DNA of 64,000 nt from Sphingobacterium puteale (lineage in GTDB: Bacteria > Bacteroidota > Bacteroidia > Sphingobacteriales > Sphingobacteriaceae): contig NZ_RBWS01000013.1 of the NCBI RefSeq assembly GCF_003627955.1, positions 158,122 to 222,121 on the forward strand, in the 5' to 3' direction. The translations under genes and the position numbers were made by a program. This document shows, piece after piece, positions 1 to 8,675 of this stretch (positions are counted from its first letter, which is position 1; each line of letters opens with the position of its first letter). The notes under the pieces were generated by a model. It was not told the DNA's origin, searched no databases, and worked only from the letters and a program-made list of their open reading frames with translations.

Positions 1-39
1 ACGGTCTATAAACAGTACACGTTTTAAGTTATCAGGCAT
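1..39 (-). CDS. hisB: HisB, N-terminal fragment (histidine biosynthesis)
   Basis: The first 13 codons of a minus-strand gene, cut by the left window edge, read MPDNLKRVLFIDR. This is the start of the HAD-phosphatase motif (VLFIDRDGT) that opens the bifunctional histidinol-phosphatase / imidazoleglycerol-phosphate dehydratase HisB. The ATG lies only 4 nt after the hisC stop, so the two are translated from one operon. The identification rests on the short motif plus the hisC-hisB gene order, which is the usual one in Bacteroidota; the rest of the gene is outside the window. Confidence 0.75.
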   Translation of the reverse strand, partial: MPDNLKRVLFIDR

Positions 40-43
40 AGTA

Positions 44-1102
44 TTATTTATTGATTTGATTAAGTTTTTCTAATAAAGTTCTGTTTTCAACAGGTGTCCC
101 GACAGTGATCCGCAAACAGCCCTCACAAAGTTCGACTTTTGACCGATCTCTGACGATGATCCCATACTGAACCAGATAGTCATAAACTTCTCTCGGCTGT
201 TCCATCTTGACCAGGATAAAATTGGCATCAGAAGGAGTAATATACTGTACATAGTCCAGTTCGAGTAGTTCACGTACCAGTTTCTCACGTTCCGAAACAG
301 TCTCTTTGATCCAGTCATTGACTTGATCCACATTATTCAGGGCCTCTAACACGATATCTTGTGTTGCCTGATTAATGTTATAAGGTGGTTTAATTTTATT
401 GTAAACTGCTATAATTTCTTTGCTCGCAAATGCCATGCCCAATCGCAACGCTGCAAGCCCCCAGGCTTTGGACAAAGTCTGCAATACCACCAAGTTAGGG
501 TATTCAGCCAATTCCTGTGTAAATGATTTTACTGCTGAAAAATTGATATAAGCTTCATCGACGACGACAAGCCCCTTAAAATTATTCAATACCGTTTCGA
601 TGTCCTGACGACGGATAGAATTTCCGGTCGGATTATTTGGCGAACAGATAAAAATCAGCTTGGTATGTGCATCTATGGCATTCGCTATTCCATCCAGATC
701 CAACTGGTATTCTGCGGTAAGGTTTACTTTTTTGAAAGCGACATCATTGATATTCGCCGATACCTCATACATACCATAGGTCGGCGGAACGAGGATAACA
801 TTGTCCACACCGGGTGTACAAAATGCGCGGTACAAAATATCAATCGCCTCATCGCTTCCATTGCCTAAAAAAATATTTTCCGCAGGAACACCTTTTATTG
901 TTGAAAGTTTTGCTTTGACTTGATGTTGGAGTGGGTCTGGATATCGGTTGTAATCATGGTTAAGTGGGGATCCAAAAGGATTTTCATTGGCATCAATCAA
1001 TATGGATGCCTCCCCTTTAAATTCATCTCTTGCGGACGAATATGGTACGAGCTTCTTAATATTTTCCCGTAATAGGTTGTTTAAGTTGAATGGATTATCC
1101 AT
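44..1102 (-). CDS. hisC: Histidinol-phosphate aminotransferase
   Basis: A 352-residue fold-type I PLP aminotransferase that converts imidazole-acetol phosphate plus glutamate to histidinol phosphate in the cytoplasmic histidine pathway. Visible motifs are the N-terminal DANENPFG (about residues 38-44), SPNNPTGN (154-161), DEAYI (182-186) and the PLP-lysine segment TLSKAWGLAALRLG with Lys at about 212. Length is normal for the family (about 350). The start is an ATG; hisB follows 4 nt downstream, so the genes are co-transcribed. Upstream there is a 109-bp AT-rich gap to rnz, so hisC may start its own transcript rather than follow hisG-hisD, which are not in this window. The family is clear from motifs and confirmed by the hisB neighbour. 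Confidence 0.95.
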   Translation of the reverse strand: MDNPFNLNNLLRENIKKLVPYSSARDEFKGEASILIDANENPFGSPLNHDYNRYPDPLQHQVKAKLSTIKGVPAENIFLGNGSDEAIDILYRAFCTPGVDNVILVPPTYGMYEVSANINDVAFKKVNLTAEYQLDLDGIANAIDAHTKLIFICSPNNPTGNSIRRQDIETVLNNFKGLVVVDEAYINFSAVKSFTQELAEYPNLVVLQTLSKAWGLAALRLGMAFASKEIIAVYNKIKPPYNINQATQDIVLEALNNVDQVNDWIKETVSEREKLVRELLELDYVQYITPSDANFILVKMEQPREVYDYLVQYGIIVRDRSKVELCEGCLRITVGTPVENRTLLEKLNQINK

Positions 1103-1211
1103 TATAAAAAAATTAGAGCCGTAAACTTAGATAAATTGTTTATCAAATGCAATATAATAAGCAATTTAAAAGCATTTGGTCATAGAAATGTGGTATAAAA
1201 TTCACAAAAAA

Positions 1212-2123
1212 CTAAACTAAAAACCACTTCCCTTCGATCGAAAGTTCGGTATTGGGGAATACTGTTCGAGCTTCTTCCAACAAGGGTGCCAAATCCCGGT
1301 ACCGTGCGGAGTAATGACCGAGCAATAATTTTTTTGCATGGGTTTCTTTGGCAATTTCTCCGGCTTCCAATGCCGTTGTGTGGAAAGTTTCTTTTGCACG
1401 GTCGACCATATCATGTAAAAATGTAGATTCATGGTACATGAGATCGGCATGCTGAACATAGGGAAGATAACCCTCTGTGCGTACCGTATCTGAACAATAT
1501 ACGTAACTTCTGGATTTGGGTGCGGGCAGGCTCAATTGATCCGCTGGGTAAACATCCCCTTTTTCGTCCACATAATCCATCCCTTTCTTGATAGCGGGAT
1601 AGTATACTGTGGGAATATTCAACGCTTGAACCACATCACCAAGCAAGGTCCTGGCCCGTGGTCCCTCATCAAAGCGAAAACCTGTGCAGGCAATACGATG
1701 TGTTAAAGGAAACGCGCTCACTTTCATGGTCCGGTTTTCAAAAATAATACCGGGTCCGTCAGGTGAAATCGGATGAAAAATAAGATTATAGCGCAAGACT
1801 GTCTCCGAATGCAGAAATTGGACATCCAGAATCTCTTTTAAGGCAGCCGGTCCGTATAAATGAAGATCACTTTTGCGGCCAACAAGATGCATCGAAGAGA
1901 GCAGTCCCACTAAACCTAAATAGTGATCTCCATGTAAGTGACTAATAAAAATATGTCCTATACGATTGCTTTTAATTCCATAACGGCTGAGCTGCATTTG
2001 CGTCCCCTCCCCACAGTCTATTAAAAACAATTGTTCATTAAAGTTCAGCACTTGGCTAGTCGGATGGCGATCAAACATCGGTGTCGCGGAACTATTTCCT
2101 AATATCAGAACTTCAAACTTCAT
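1212..2123 (-). CDS. rnz: Ribonuclease Z
   Basis: A metallo-beta-lactamase-fold endonuclease that trims tRNA 3' ends (tRNase Z), 303 residues. The zinc-binding HLHGDH motif is at about residues 62-67, preceded by DCGEGTQ, and later come the conserved SDT and GHYSARY elements, all typical of bacterial RNase Z. I chose the ATG at 2123 because a GAGGA ribosome-binding site lies about 7 nt upstream and the start sits 1 nt after the stop of the preceding STAS gene; an in-frame TTG at 2135 would create an overlap and adds only four residues. It is the third gene of a purC-STAS-rnz operon. Confidence 0.95.
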   Translation of the reverse strand: MKFEVLILGNSSATPMFDRHPTSQVLNFNEQLFLIDCGEGTQMQLSRYGIKSNRIGHIFISHLHGDHYLGLVGLLSSMHLVGRKSDLHLYGPAALKEILDVQFLHSETVLRYNLIFHPISPDGPGIIFENRTMKVSAFPLTHRIACTGFRFDEGPRARTLLGDVVQALNIPTVYYPAIKKGMDYVDEKGDVYPADQLSLPAPKSRSYVYCSDTVRTEGYLPYVQHADLMYHESTFLHDMVDRAKETFHTTALEAGEIAKETHAKKLLLGHYSARYRDLAPLLEEARTVFPNTELSIEGKWFLV

Positions 2124-2124
2124 A

Positions 2125-2505
2125 TTAATCCTCAATTGTCCCCCGGTATTCAGATTCCAGTTCGTGCGCGAAGATCAAATCTTCCGCAACCTTCAGTGAT
2201 GGAGCGATCTTTATCGATTTATCCAGGTGCGACACGCGAACCATATCCATTAATTTAGGACAAAGATTGACCAAAATAAATACACCACCAACAGACTGAC
2301 ATAGGCGGTGCGCCAATATGCCCAAACGGATCCCAACTTCATCCGTCTTTTGAACATGAATCATATCCAGGACAATGTTGCGTTGGCCAATAGTATTGCG
2401 CAACAGAAACTCACCCTTGAGTTTCGCTGCATTATCCGCATCTATCACTTCGACATGAGGCTCTATGACAATATAGCGATCGTGTTTATCAATAGTATAC
2501 TTCAT
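2125..2505 (-). CDS. STAS-domain protein (anti-anti-sigma-like)
   Basis: A 126-residue single-domain STAS protein resembling SpoIIAA/RsbV anti-sigma-factor antagonists. The fold is suggested by the pattern of an N-terminal strand pair, the segment IVLDMIHVQKTDEVGIRLG (about 44-62) at the place of the usual phosphorylation loop, and the GGVFILVN strand after it. In classical antagonists that loop reads D-S-S-G or D-T-S-G; here it is D55-E-V-G58, so the phosphorylatable Ser/Thr is missing and an acidic residue occupies the site. No anti-sigma kinase gene is adjacent. It sits between purC (33 nt upstream) and rnz (1 nt downstream). A structural or scaffold role is as possible as a sigma-regulatory one. 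Confidence 0.8.
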   Translation of the reverse strand: MKYTIDKHDRYIVIEPHVEVIDADNAAKLKGEFLLRNTIGQRNIVLDMIHVQKTDEVGIRLGILAHRLCQSVGGVFILVNLCPKLMDMVRVSHLDKSIKIAPSLKVAEDLIFAHELESEYRGTIED

Positions 2506-2538
2506 AAGTTTATTTCCTTAGTTTGAGGATACAATGTA

Positions 2539-3489
2539 CTAATAATTTAGCTCTTTTAAGGCTTTTGTCACATTTCTTTCCACGCGTTCCAGTACATTTT
2601 CCTGATCAGGATAAACAAATTTTTCGCCCACGATGTGCTCGTATAGCTCAATATAGCGTTCGGAAATTGAAGCAATGATCTCATCTGTCATCTCTGGGAC
2701 CACCTGTCCATCTTTACCCTGAAATCCATTATCTATCAACCATTTACGAACAAACTCTTTTGACAATTGCTTTTGTGCTTCCCCTTTGTCCTGACGTTCT
2801 TGATATCCGTCAGCATAAAAATAACGGGAAGAATCCGGAGTATGAATCTCGTCGATAAGGACTATTTTACCGTCTTTTTTACCAAATTCATACTTAGTAT
2901 CCACTAGGATCAGCCCTCTTTGTGCTGCAATTTCGGTTCCGCGTTGAAACAAAGCTCTGGTATATTTCTCCAATTGCACGTAATCCTCCTCACTTACAAT
3001 CCCTTTTTTCAAGATATCCGCGCGGGAAATATCCTCATCGTGACCTACTGCTGCTTTGGTCGTCGGTGTGATAATCGGTTCAGGCAATTTATCATTCTCC
3101 TTCAATCCCTCAGGAAGAGACTCGCCACAAACTTCCCGTTTACCTGCAGCATATTCACGCCAGGCATGTCCTGATAGGTAACCGCGGATAACCATTTCAA
3201 CTTTAAACGGTTCGCACATTTGACCTATGGTCACACTAGGATCCGGTACAGATACGACCCAATTCGGGATAATATCGGATGTCGCTTTCAAAAATTTAGC
3301 CGCAATTTGATTTAACACCTGTCCTTTGTAGGGAATAGGACGAGGAAGTACCACATCAAATGCCGAAATACGGTCAGAAGCCACCATAGCCAAGTAGGTA
3401 TCTGCAATCGTATACACGTCTCGTACTTTTCCTCTGTAAAAAGCAGTCTGGTTTTCGAAATTGAAATTTGTTTCTTTTATAGCGTTCAT
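2539..3489 (-). CDS. purC: Phosphoribosylaminoimidazole-succinocarboxamide synthase
   Basis: SAICAR synthetase, the ATP-dependent step joining aspartate to CAIR in purine biosynthesis. The protein is 316 residues, the longer bacterial/eukaryote-like type. Signature stretches are YRGKVRDVY near residue 18-26, ASDRISAFD, GYLSGHAW and LVDTKYEFG, with LIDEIHTPDSSR near the middle, as expected for PurC. The ATG at 3489 is preferred to an in-frame TTG at 3507, which adds six residues lacking family resemblance. It is the first gene of the operon with the STAS gene and rnz. A 220-bp gap with an inverted repeat separates it from phoH upstream. Confidence 0.95.
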   Translation of the reverse strand: MNAIKETNFNFENQTAFYRGKVRDVYTIADTYLAMVASDRISAFDVVLPRPIPYKGQVLNQIAAKFLKATSDIIPNWVVSVPDPSVTIGQMCEPFKVEMVIRGYLSGHAWREYAAGKREVCGESLPEGLKENDKLPEPIITPTTKAAVGHDEDISRADILKKGIVSEEDYVQLEKYTRALFQRGTEIAAQRGLILVDTKYEFGKKDGKIVLIDEIHTPDSSRYFYADGYQERQDKGEAQKQLSKEFVRKWLIDNGFQGKDGQVVPEMTDEIIASISERYIELYEHIVGEKFVYPDQENVLERVERNVTKALKELNY

Positions 3490-3565
3490 GTTCAAAGTAA
3501 AATTCAAATAAATAATTATTGATCAGTCTTTGTTTTCATAGCCATGTCTGAAAACAAGACTCGAT

Positions 3566-3604
3566 TGTTCATCCATGGCCTTTCCTAAAGGCCTAAATGA
3601 ACCA
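3566..3604. repeat. Imperfect inverted repeat in purC leader region
   Basis: A perfect 7-bp stem GGCCTTT/AAAGGCC with a CCT loop (3577-3593) is extended outward by a second pairing block (GTTCAT with ATGAAC). It lies about 80-110 nt upstream of the purC start. No T-tract follows on either strand, so it is not a standard intrinsic terminator. It could be a leader hairpin or a protein-binding site; nothing identifies which. Confidence 0.4.
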
Positions 3605-3709
3605 GTTTATTGTGTCTTTTAAAGACGATATGAATATCCCTAACTCCTCTTGGTCCGTACTGGGCTTCTGATCGGGGATATTACAATTGATCTTTTTTGC
3701 AACGAACGA

Positions 3710-4675
3710 CTAAATGTCGCCGTATGCTTCCAAAATGCGTCGCACCAATTTATGACGAACCACATCGCCACCACTAAGGTGGATAATATCAATACCTTCA
3801 ATATTTTCCAGCAAACGGATCGATGTCGAAAGGCCCGATTGATTCTTTTTAGGGAGATCGACCTGTGTCATATCACCCGTAACAATGAATTTTGCGGTCG
3901 GCCCCATACGGGTCAAAAACATCTTTAACTGCATATCCGTTGCATTTTGGGCTTCATCCAAAATGACAAAACAATTATCCAATGTGCGTCCCCGCATAAA
4001 TGCCAGTGGCGCAACCTCGATGGTACGGTTTTCCAAATATCCTTTTAATTTCTCGGCCGGAATCATATCGTCCAATGCATCGTAAAGAGGCCTTAAATAG
4101 GGATCTACCTTTTCTTTCAGGTCTCCGGGTAAAAAACCGAGGTTTTCTCCAGCTTCTACCGCTGGTCTTGTCAGGATAATACGTTTGATTTCTTTATTTC
4201 GAAGTGCCCGGACAGCAAGTGCAACAGCCGTATAGGTCTTTCCTGTTCCTGCCGGACCAATGGCAAATAAGATATCATTTTTCGAAATACTATCGACCAT
4301 CCGTCGCTGATTGGCTGTCCGCGCACGGACAATCAAACCATTGGGGCCATAAACTATGGGCTCAGACCCAAAGGCAGCTTGCTTGGCAGCAATTTCCTTT
4401 TCCTGTTGCACAGCAGAACCTGCACTTGCCCCAAGGAGATTTTCAAAATCCAACAAGGTAATGTTGTTAAATTTCTCAAAGTGAGCCATGACTTCCTTAA
4501 ACGATTGCTCAAACAGCTCCAACTCCTTCGCATCACCTAACACTTTCATTTCACTTCCACGAGCCACAATCCGCAGTTTTGGGAATTGCTTCTTTAAATA
4601 ATCAAAGTGCTCATTGTCTGCTCCCCATAATACGGGTAAATTCAGACCATCTAATGCAATTAGTAATTCGTTCAA
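3710..4675 (-). CDS. PhoH-family ATPase (PhoH/YbeZ-like)
   Basis: A 321-residue cytoplasmic P-loop ATPase of the PhoH-like family, related to E. coli YbeZ, linked in general to RNA metabolism and ribosome maturation. Walker A is GPAGTGKT (about 140-147) and Walker B is VILDEAQNA (about 238-245); LTRPAVEAGENLGFLPGD is another family hallmark. The start is a TTG preceded by AGGAT; there is no in-frame ATG until about residue 43, and the N-terminal residues (NELLIALDGLNLPVLWG) fit the family, so I accept the TTG start. The gene is divergent from the SAM hydrolase gene and is followed by purC after 220 bp. Confidence 0.9.
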   Translation of the reverse strand: MNELLIALDGLNLPVLWGADNEHFDYLKKQFPKLRIVARGSEMKVLGDAKELELFEQSFKEVMAHFEKFNNITLLDFENLLGASAGSAVQQEKEIAAKQAAFGSEPIVYGPNGLIVRARTANQRRMVDSISKNDILFAIGPAGTGKTYTAVALAVRALRNKEIKRIILTRPAVEAGENLGFLPGDLKEKVDPYLRPLYDALDDMIPAEKLKGYLENRTIEVAPLAFMRGRTLDNCFVILDEAQNATDMQLKMFLTRMGPTAKFIVTGDMTQVDLPKKNQSGLSTSIRLLENIEGIDIIHLSGGDVVRHKLVRRILEAYGDI

Positions 4676-5098
4676 ATTTTATCCTATTTTAGAATTAATT
4701 AGACTGTAGCTACCACGCAATAGCTCTTATGCGTAATACTATTCAAAATTAACGTATTCTAATGAGAAAATAGACCATACCAAAGAGATTTTTGCAAAAA
4801 GAAAACCAAATTATTTTTTTTGTATTTTACACCTGAGTTTTGCTTTTAAAAGTGGATCTTCAGGGTGCGAAAACCGATTCTTTTTTATATTAATCGAAGC
4901 TATGTTTGTGTGTATCAACCGGAAAAAGATATATTCAAAATAAGTTCTTCAATTAGCTTTACAAATCAGCTGATAAATAGTAATTTTGCTCTCTATTTAA
5001 ATAGATTTTTTAGCATCAGAACAAATAAGCAACAGAAGATCTATTTCTATTCATTCAAAAAGGGAATTCGACAGCAATTCGGTCTACTTTAGATTATA
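4676..5098. other. Divergent intergenic region, no clear gene
   Basis: A 423-bp AT-rich spacer between the divergent phoH and SAM hydrolase genes; it must hold promoters for both. A near-consensus element TACTTTAG (5085-5092) sits 6 nt before the ATG of the SAM hydrolase. A 75-codon open frame (4865-5092) has no recognisable motif and low-complexity AT-driven composition, so I do not call it a gene. Confidence 0.5.
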
Positions 5099-5887
5099 AT
5101 GGCAGTAATTACGTTAACGACAGATCTAGGACATAAGGATTTTTATCAAGCTGCGCTAAAAGGAAGCCTTTTAACGCAGTTGTCTGATGTTAATATTGTC
5201 GATATCACCCACGAGATCCCAGCATTCAACATTCCGCGCGCAGCCTTTGTACTTGGCAACGCCTATCATTATTTCCCCAAGGGAACTGTACATATCATCG
5301 GTATCAACACCTTGTTTCATGAAGAATCCAAATACATCGGCATGAAATACAAGGACCATTATTTTGTCGGCGCGGACAATGGTATTTTCAGTTTGCTGTT
5401 AAATGGAAATGAGCCCCAGGAATTGTATGAACTCAATCTGATGCAGGACCTGCGATACCTCCATTTCCCGCTCGCTGACATTCTTTCAAAATCAGCCTGT
5501 CATATTGCAAAAGGAGGGAAACTGAAAGATGTGGGCACGCCAATGCATCAACTGATAGAAAAAGTTACATTACAGCCGATCTTTGATAAGGATATGATAC
5601 GGGGCAATGTCATTTACGTTGACGCCTTTGGCAATGCCATTACCAATATTTCAAAAGACCTGTTCAATAAAGTCCAAAAAGGGCGAAATTTTGTCTTGTA
5701 TTTCAAGCGCAACGAAACGATCACCAACCTTTCCTGGCATTACAATGAGGTCGGCGAAGGCGAAAAATTATGTCTCTTTGGAATCAGTAATTATTTGGAA
5801 ATTGCCATCAACAAGGGCAACGCGAGCCAGCTTTTGGGACTTCACGATGACGATTCCAATGTCATCCGTATCGAATTTAAAGATTAA
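5099..5887 (+). CDS. SAM hydrolase / hydroxide adenosyltransferase (DUF62)
   Basis: A 262-residue protein of the S-adenosyl-L-methionine hydroxide adenosyltransferase family (DUF62, fluorinase-like fold), which in characterised members hydrolyses SAM to adenosine and methionine. Seen features are the N-terminal ITLTTDLG...FYQAALKG, where an Asp binds the ribose, the segment FNIPRAAFVLGNAYHYFPKGTVHI, the active-site GADNGIFS region and the C-terminal domain motif VDAFGNAITNI. Length is typical (about 260-280). The following gene for a coiled-coil membrane protein starts about 136 nt downstream and may share the transcript. The physiological role of these hydrolases is not settled; control of SAM pools is a guess. 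Confidence 0.9.
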   Translation: MAVITLTTDLGHKDFYQAALKGSLLTQLSDVNIVDITHEIPAFNIPRAAFVLGNAYHYFPKGTVHIIGINTLFHEESKYIGMKYKDHYFVGADNGIFSLLLNGNEPQELYELNLMQDLRYLHFPLADILSKSACHIAKGGKLKDVGTPMHQLIEKVTLQPIFDKDMIRGNVIYVDAFGNAITNISKDLFNKVQKGRNFVLYFKRNETITNLSWHYNEVGEGEKLCLFGISNYLEIAINKGNASQLLGLHDDDSNVIRIEFKD

Positions 5888-6023
5888 TTTCATAAATTCA
5901 TTCTTAGAAATTATTTGCGCACATGGGTCAAGCTCCAAGACAGGGGTAGCGCTTGTAGCAGTTATGCTGCCAAGGCAAAGCAATTTCAGCAAACTTAATA
6001 TGGGATTGATTGGTTCATTGTTT

Positions 6024-6575
6024 ATGAAGTCTTTAAAATACACGCTACTGTCCTTTCTTTTATTATTTAACCTCGGGTATTTGATAGCGCAGGAAAATGC
6101 AGATTCCAGTGCTTTTGAAGTACAGCGCAAACGTGTCAATAACCTGCTTGAGGCAAGACAGCAGAAATTCGGCGCTTACGATACGAGCCTCACTCAGAAA
6201 ACAGGGCTTTTTGGACTGTTTAAATCCAAGGACGATATGCAGAAAAGCATCGATATCCTCAAAGATGTCGTGATCACGGATAACAACATCTTTTTGGAAA
6301 CCCAGCAGCTACTCAAAATCAAAGATTTCGAAAAGAACAAATTTCGGCAGATGGCCACGGAATACGATAAGCAGATCTCATCCTATATAGGTACAATTAA
6401 TAAACTTCAGCTTGAAAATGAAAGACTCAGGGCACAATTGGACAAATCAGCCGGAAACGGACTGTCCGGCAATATATGGCTTTACATGGCCTTGCTCGTC
6501 ATCATGGCGCTAGCACTCTTATTGTATCGTAGCCGTACACGAAAATCACTCCCAATCCCTAAAAATACGGACTAG
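6024..6575 (+). CDS. Secreted/membrane coiled-coil protein, unknown function
   Basis: A 183-residue protein that I do not recognise. It begins with a signal peptide-like stretch (MKSLKYTLLSFLLLFNLGYLIAQ would be cleaved after about residue 22), then a helical, charged region with coiled-coil character (about 30-150, including LQLENERLRAQL heptads), a C-terminal membrane span (about 157-173, IWLYMALLVIMALALLLY) and a short basic cytoplasmic tail. This predicts a periplasmic helical domain tethered by its C-terminus. I chose the ATG at 6024; an ATG at 6000 would add eight residues and is possible. The open frame extends further upstream only as an overlap with the SAM hydrolase gene, which I treat as a shadow. 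Confidence 0.7.
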   Translation: MKSLKYTLLSFLLLFNLGYLIAQENADSSAFEVQRKRVNNLLEARQQKFGAYDTSLTQKTGLFGLFKSKDDMQKSIDILKDVVITDNNIFLETQQLLKIKDFEKNKFRQMATEYDKQISSYIGTINKLQLENERLRAQLDKSAGNGLSGNIWLYMALLVIMALALLLYRSRTRKSLPIPKNTD

Positions 6576-6697
6576 GGCTTTGTGTTTTTGGGCATGTAGC
6601 GATGACATGTACCGCGCGAATTGATCAAATGATAACTAAACCTGTCAAAAGCCAAAAAATTGACCAAAGTATGATAGCAAAATATTTTTAATCTCTT

Positions 6698-6705
6698 TAC
6701 ATTTG
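6698..6705 (+). promoter_or_regulatory. Putative -7 element of ABC exporter gene
   Basis: TACATTTG matches the Bacteroidota -7 consensus TAnnTTTG exactly and lies 31 nt upstream of the ABC transporter ATG. No clear -33 TTG is seen at the usual 19-21 bp spacing, so confidence is limited. Confidence 0.45.
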
Positions 6706-6736
6706 TCCTCGCAACAAAACATTGAAGTAGCGGATT

Positions 6737-8572
6737 ATGGCAAGAGGTTTCAATAGTGGTAATAAACAAGAAGAAGATCTACCAAAACCAAAGTTAAATA
6801 AGGAGCTCCTATTACGGGCTTCGAAAATAATGACCTATTTAAGGCCTTATCGGGTTAAGTTTGGAATCGGAATGTTATTTTTGGTATTATCCAGTCTTTC
6901 CATGCTAGCTTTCCCTGCACTCTTGGGTGCGATGATTGATGCCGCCCAAGGCAAGCAAAAATACACCTGGCTGCCCCCTGAAGTGTATTACATTGGAGGA
7001 ATAGCCTTTATCATTCTATCTTTTACGTCCGTCGTTTCTTTTTTTCGAATCCGTATCTTCGTCGAGATCGCTGAACGCGCTTTGTCCAAAATTCGTAAAG
7101 ATACCTATCATAAGCTTATCTCCTTGCCGATTGAATTTTTCGCCAATCGTCGCGTGGGAGAATTAAATAGCAGACTTTCCGCAGATCTATCCCAGATCCA
7201 GGACACCTTGACCACTACATTGGCTGAAATTTTAAGACAATTGATCAGCCTTTGTTTTGGGGTATTTCTGCTCGTTTGGGTATCGCCCAAATTGGCCTTG
7301 ATGAATCTCTGCATATTACCTGTCATTGTGGTTGCCGCAATTGTCTTCGGAAAATTTATTCGTGAATTATCCAGACAGGCGCAGGATAAGATGGCGGAAT
7401 CAAATAGCATAGTTCAAGAAACTTTATTAGGCATTAGCAATGTTAAAGCTTTTGTGAACGAATACTTTGAATTCAACCGTTACAGTAATCAGATGGATTC
7501 TGTTGTCAAATTAGCGGTCAAGGGAGCAACATTTCGAGGAGCCTTTGCTTCGTTTATCATATTCTGTATTTTCGGTGCTGTTATCGCCGTTATTTGGTAT
7601 GGTGCCGCATTGGTTTCTATCCATGAGATGTCTGTCGGTGATCTAACAACATATATCCTTTATTCGATGTTTGTTGCCGGATCTATGGGGAGTTTCCCTG
7701 AATTATACGCAAACATACAGCGTTCACTCGGTGCCAGCGAAAGGATCCTGGAAATTCTTGATGAACCACAGGAGGATATCAAAGTTGAACCGAGCTGCAA
7801 GGAGATCAGTAAAAAGATAAGTGGAAATCTCCGTTTTGATCATGTGGCATTCGCGTACCCTAGCCGTCCTGATATTGAAATTCTCAAAGACATTAACTTT
7901 ACCGCCAATGCTGGCGATAAAATCGCCATCGTGGGCCCTAGCGGCACCGGCAAATCAACCATAGCCTCTTTAATACTACAGTTCTATACCAGCAATAAGG
8001 GAGAAGTACTTTATGATGGCAAGCCAGCCTCGGACTTTGAGCTGTGCGATATACGTAACCAAGTGGCCATAGTACCGCAAGACGTACTGTTATTCGGCGG
8101 AACGATCCGCGAGAATATCGCCTATGGTAAATTAGACGCTACGGAAAATGAAATAACAGAAGCTGCCAAACGCGCCAACGCCCATCAATTTATATTAAAT
8201 TTCCCTGAAGAGTATGATACCGTAGTCGGAGAACGTGGTGTAAAACTCTCCGGAGGGCAACGTCAACGTATCGCCATCGCCAGGGCTTTACTTAAAGACC
8301 CAGCGATTCTGATTCTGGATGAAGCAACGTCCTCATTGGACTCCGAGTCAGAACGTCAGGTACAAGATGCCCTAGAAGAATTAATGCGTGGCCGCACATC
8401 CATCATCATTGCTCACCGTTTATCGACGATAGTCGATGCAGACAAAATTATCGTGGTCGAAAATGGCATCGTCTCGGAAAGCGGAACACATTTCGAATTA
8501 TTACAGAAAGAAACCGGACTCTACCGCCACCTCTATACCCTGCAATCCAAACAGCAAAAAGTAGATATGTAA
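6737..8572 (+). CDS. ABC exporter, MsbA-like half-transporter
   Basis: A 611-residue fused transmembrane and nucleotide-binding half-transporter expected to work as a homodimer in the inner membrane. Residues about 40-340 hold six membrane spans (ABC transporter type-1 domain); the ATPase domain has Walker A GPSGTGKST (about 400-408), signature LSGGQ (504-508) and Walker B ILILDEATSSLDS. The closest functional analogues are MsbA/multidrug or lipid exporters; the substrate cannot be read from the sequence. It appears monocistronic, with its own promoter-like element and a 100-bp gap before the next gene. Confidence 0.88.
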   Translation: MARGFNSGNKQEEDLPKPKLNKELLLRASKIMTYLRPYRVKFGIGMLFLVLSSLSMLAFPALLGAMIDAAQGKQKYTWLPPEVYYIGGIAFIILSFTSVVSFFRIRIFVEIAERALSKIRKDTYHKLISLPIEFFANRRVGELNSRLSADLSQIQDTLTTTLAEILRQLISLCFGVFLLVWVSPKLALMNLCILPVIVVAAIVFGKFIRELSRQAQDKMAESNSIVQETLLGISNVKAFVNEYFEFNRYSNQMDSVVKLAVKGATFRGAFASFIIFCIFGAVIAVIWYGAALVSIHEMSVGDLTTYILYSMFVAGSMGSFPELYANIQRSLGASERILEILDEPQEDIKVEPSCKEISKKISGNLRFDHVAFAYPSRPDIEILKDINFTANAGDKIAIVGPSGTGKSTIASLILQFYTSNKGEVLYDGKPASDFELCDIRNQVAIVPQDVLLFGGTIRENIAYGKLDATENEITEAAKRANAHQFILNFPEEYDTVVGERGVKLSGGQRQRIAIARALLKDPAILILDEATSSLDSESERQVQDALEELMRGRTSIIIAHRLSTIVDADKIIVVENGIVSESGTHFELLQKETGLYRHLYTLQSKQQKVDM

Positions 8573-8675
8573 AATTTTGTTAATTATTGATTCTTTTTAA
8601 ACAAATTGTCCCAGTGATTGTTCATTTGGTATCATACTTGATTATCATTTGAATACACAATAAAATAGAAGAATT

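Noticed and set aside
17..1102. An overlapping open frame in another phase of hisC
   Set aside because: Shadow of hisC with no conserved features.
4865..5092. A 75-codon open frame between phoH and the SAM hydrolase gene
   Set aside because: AT-driven composition, no motif, and it lies in a region that must hold two promoters.
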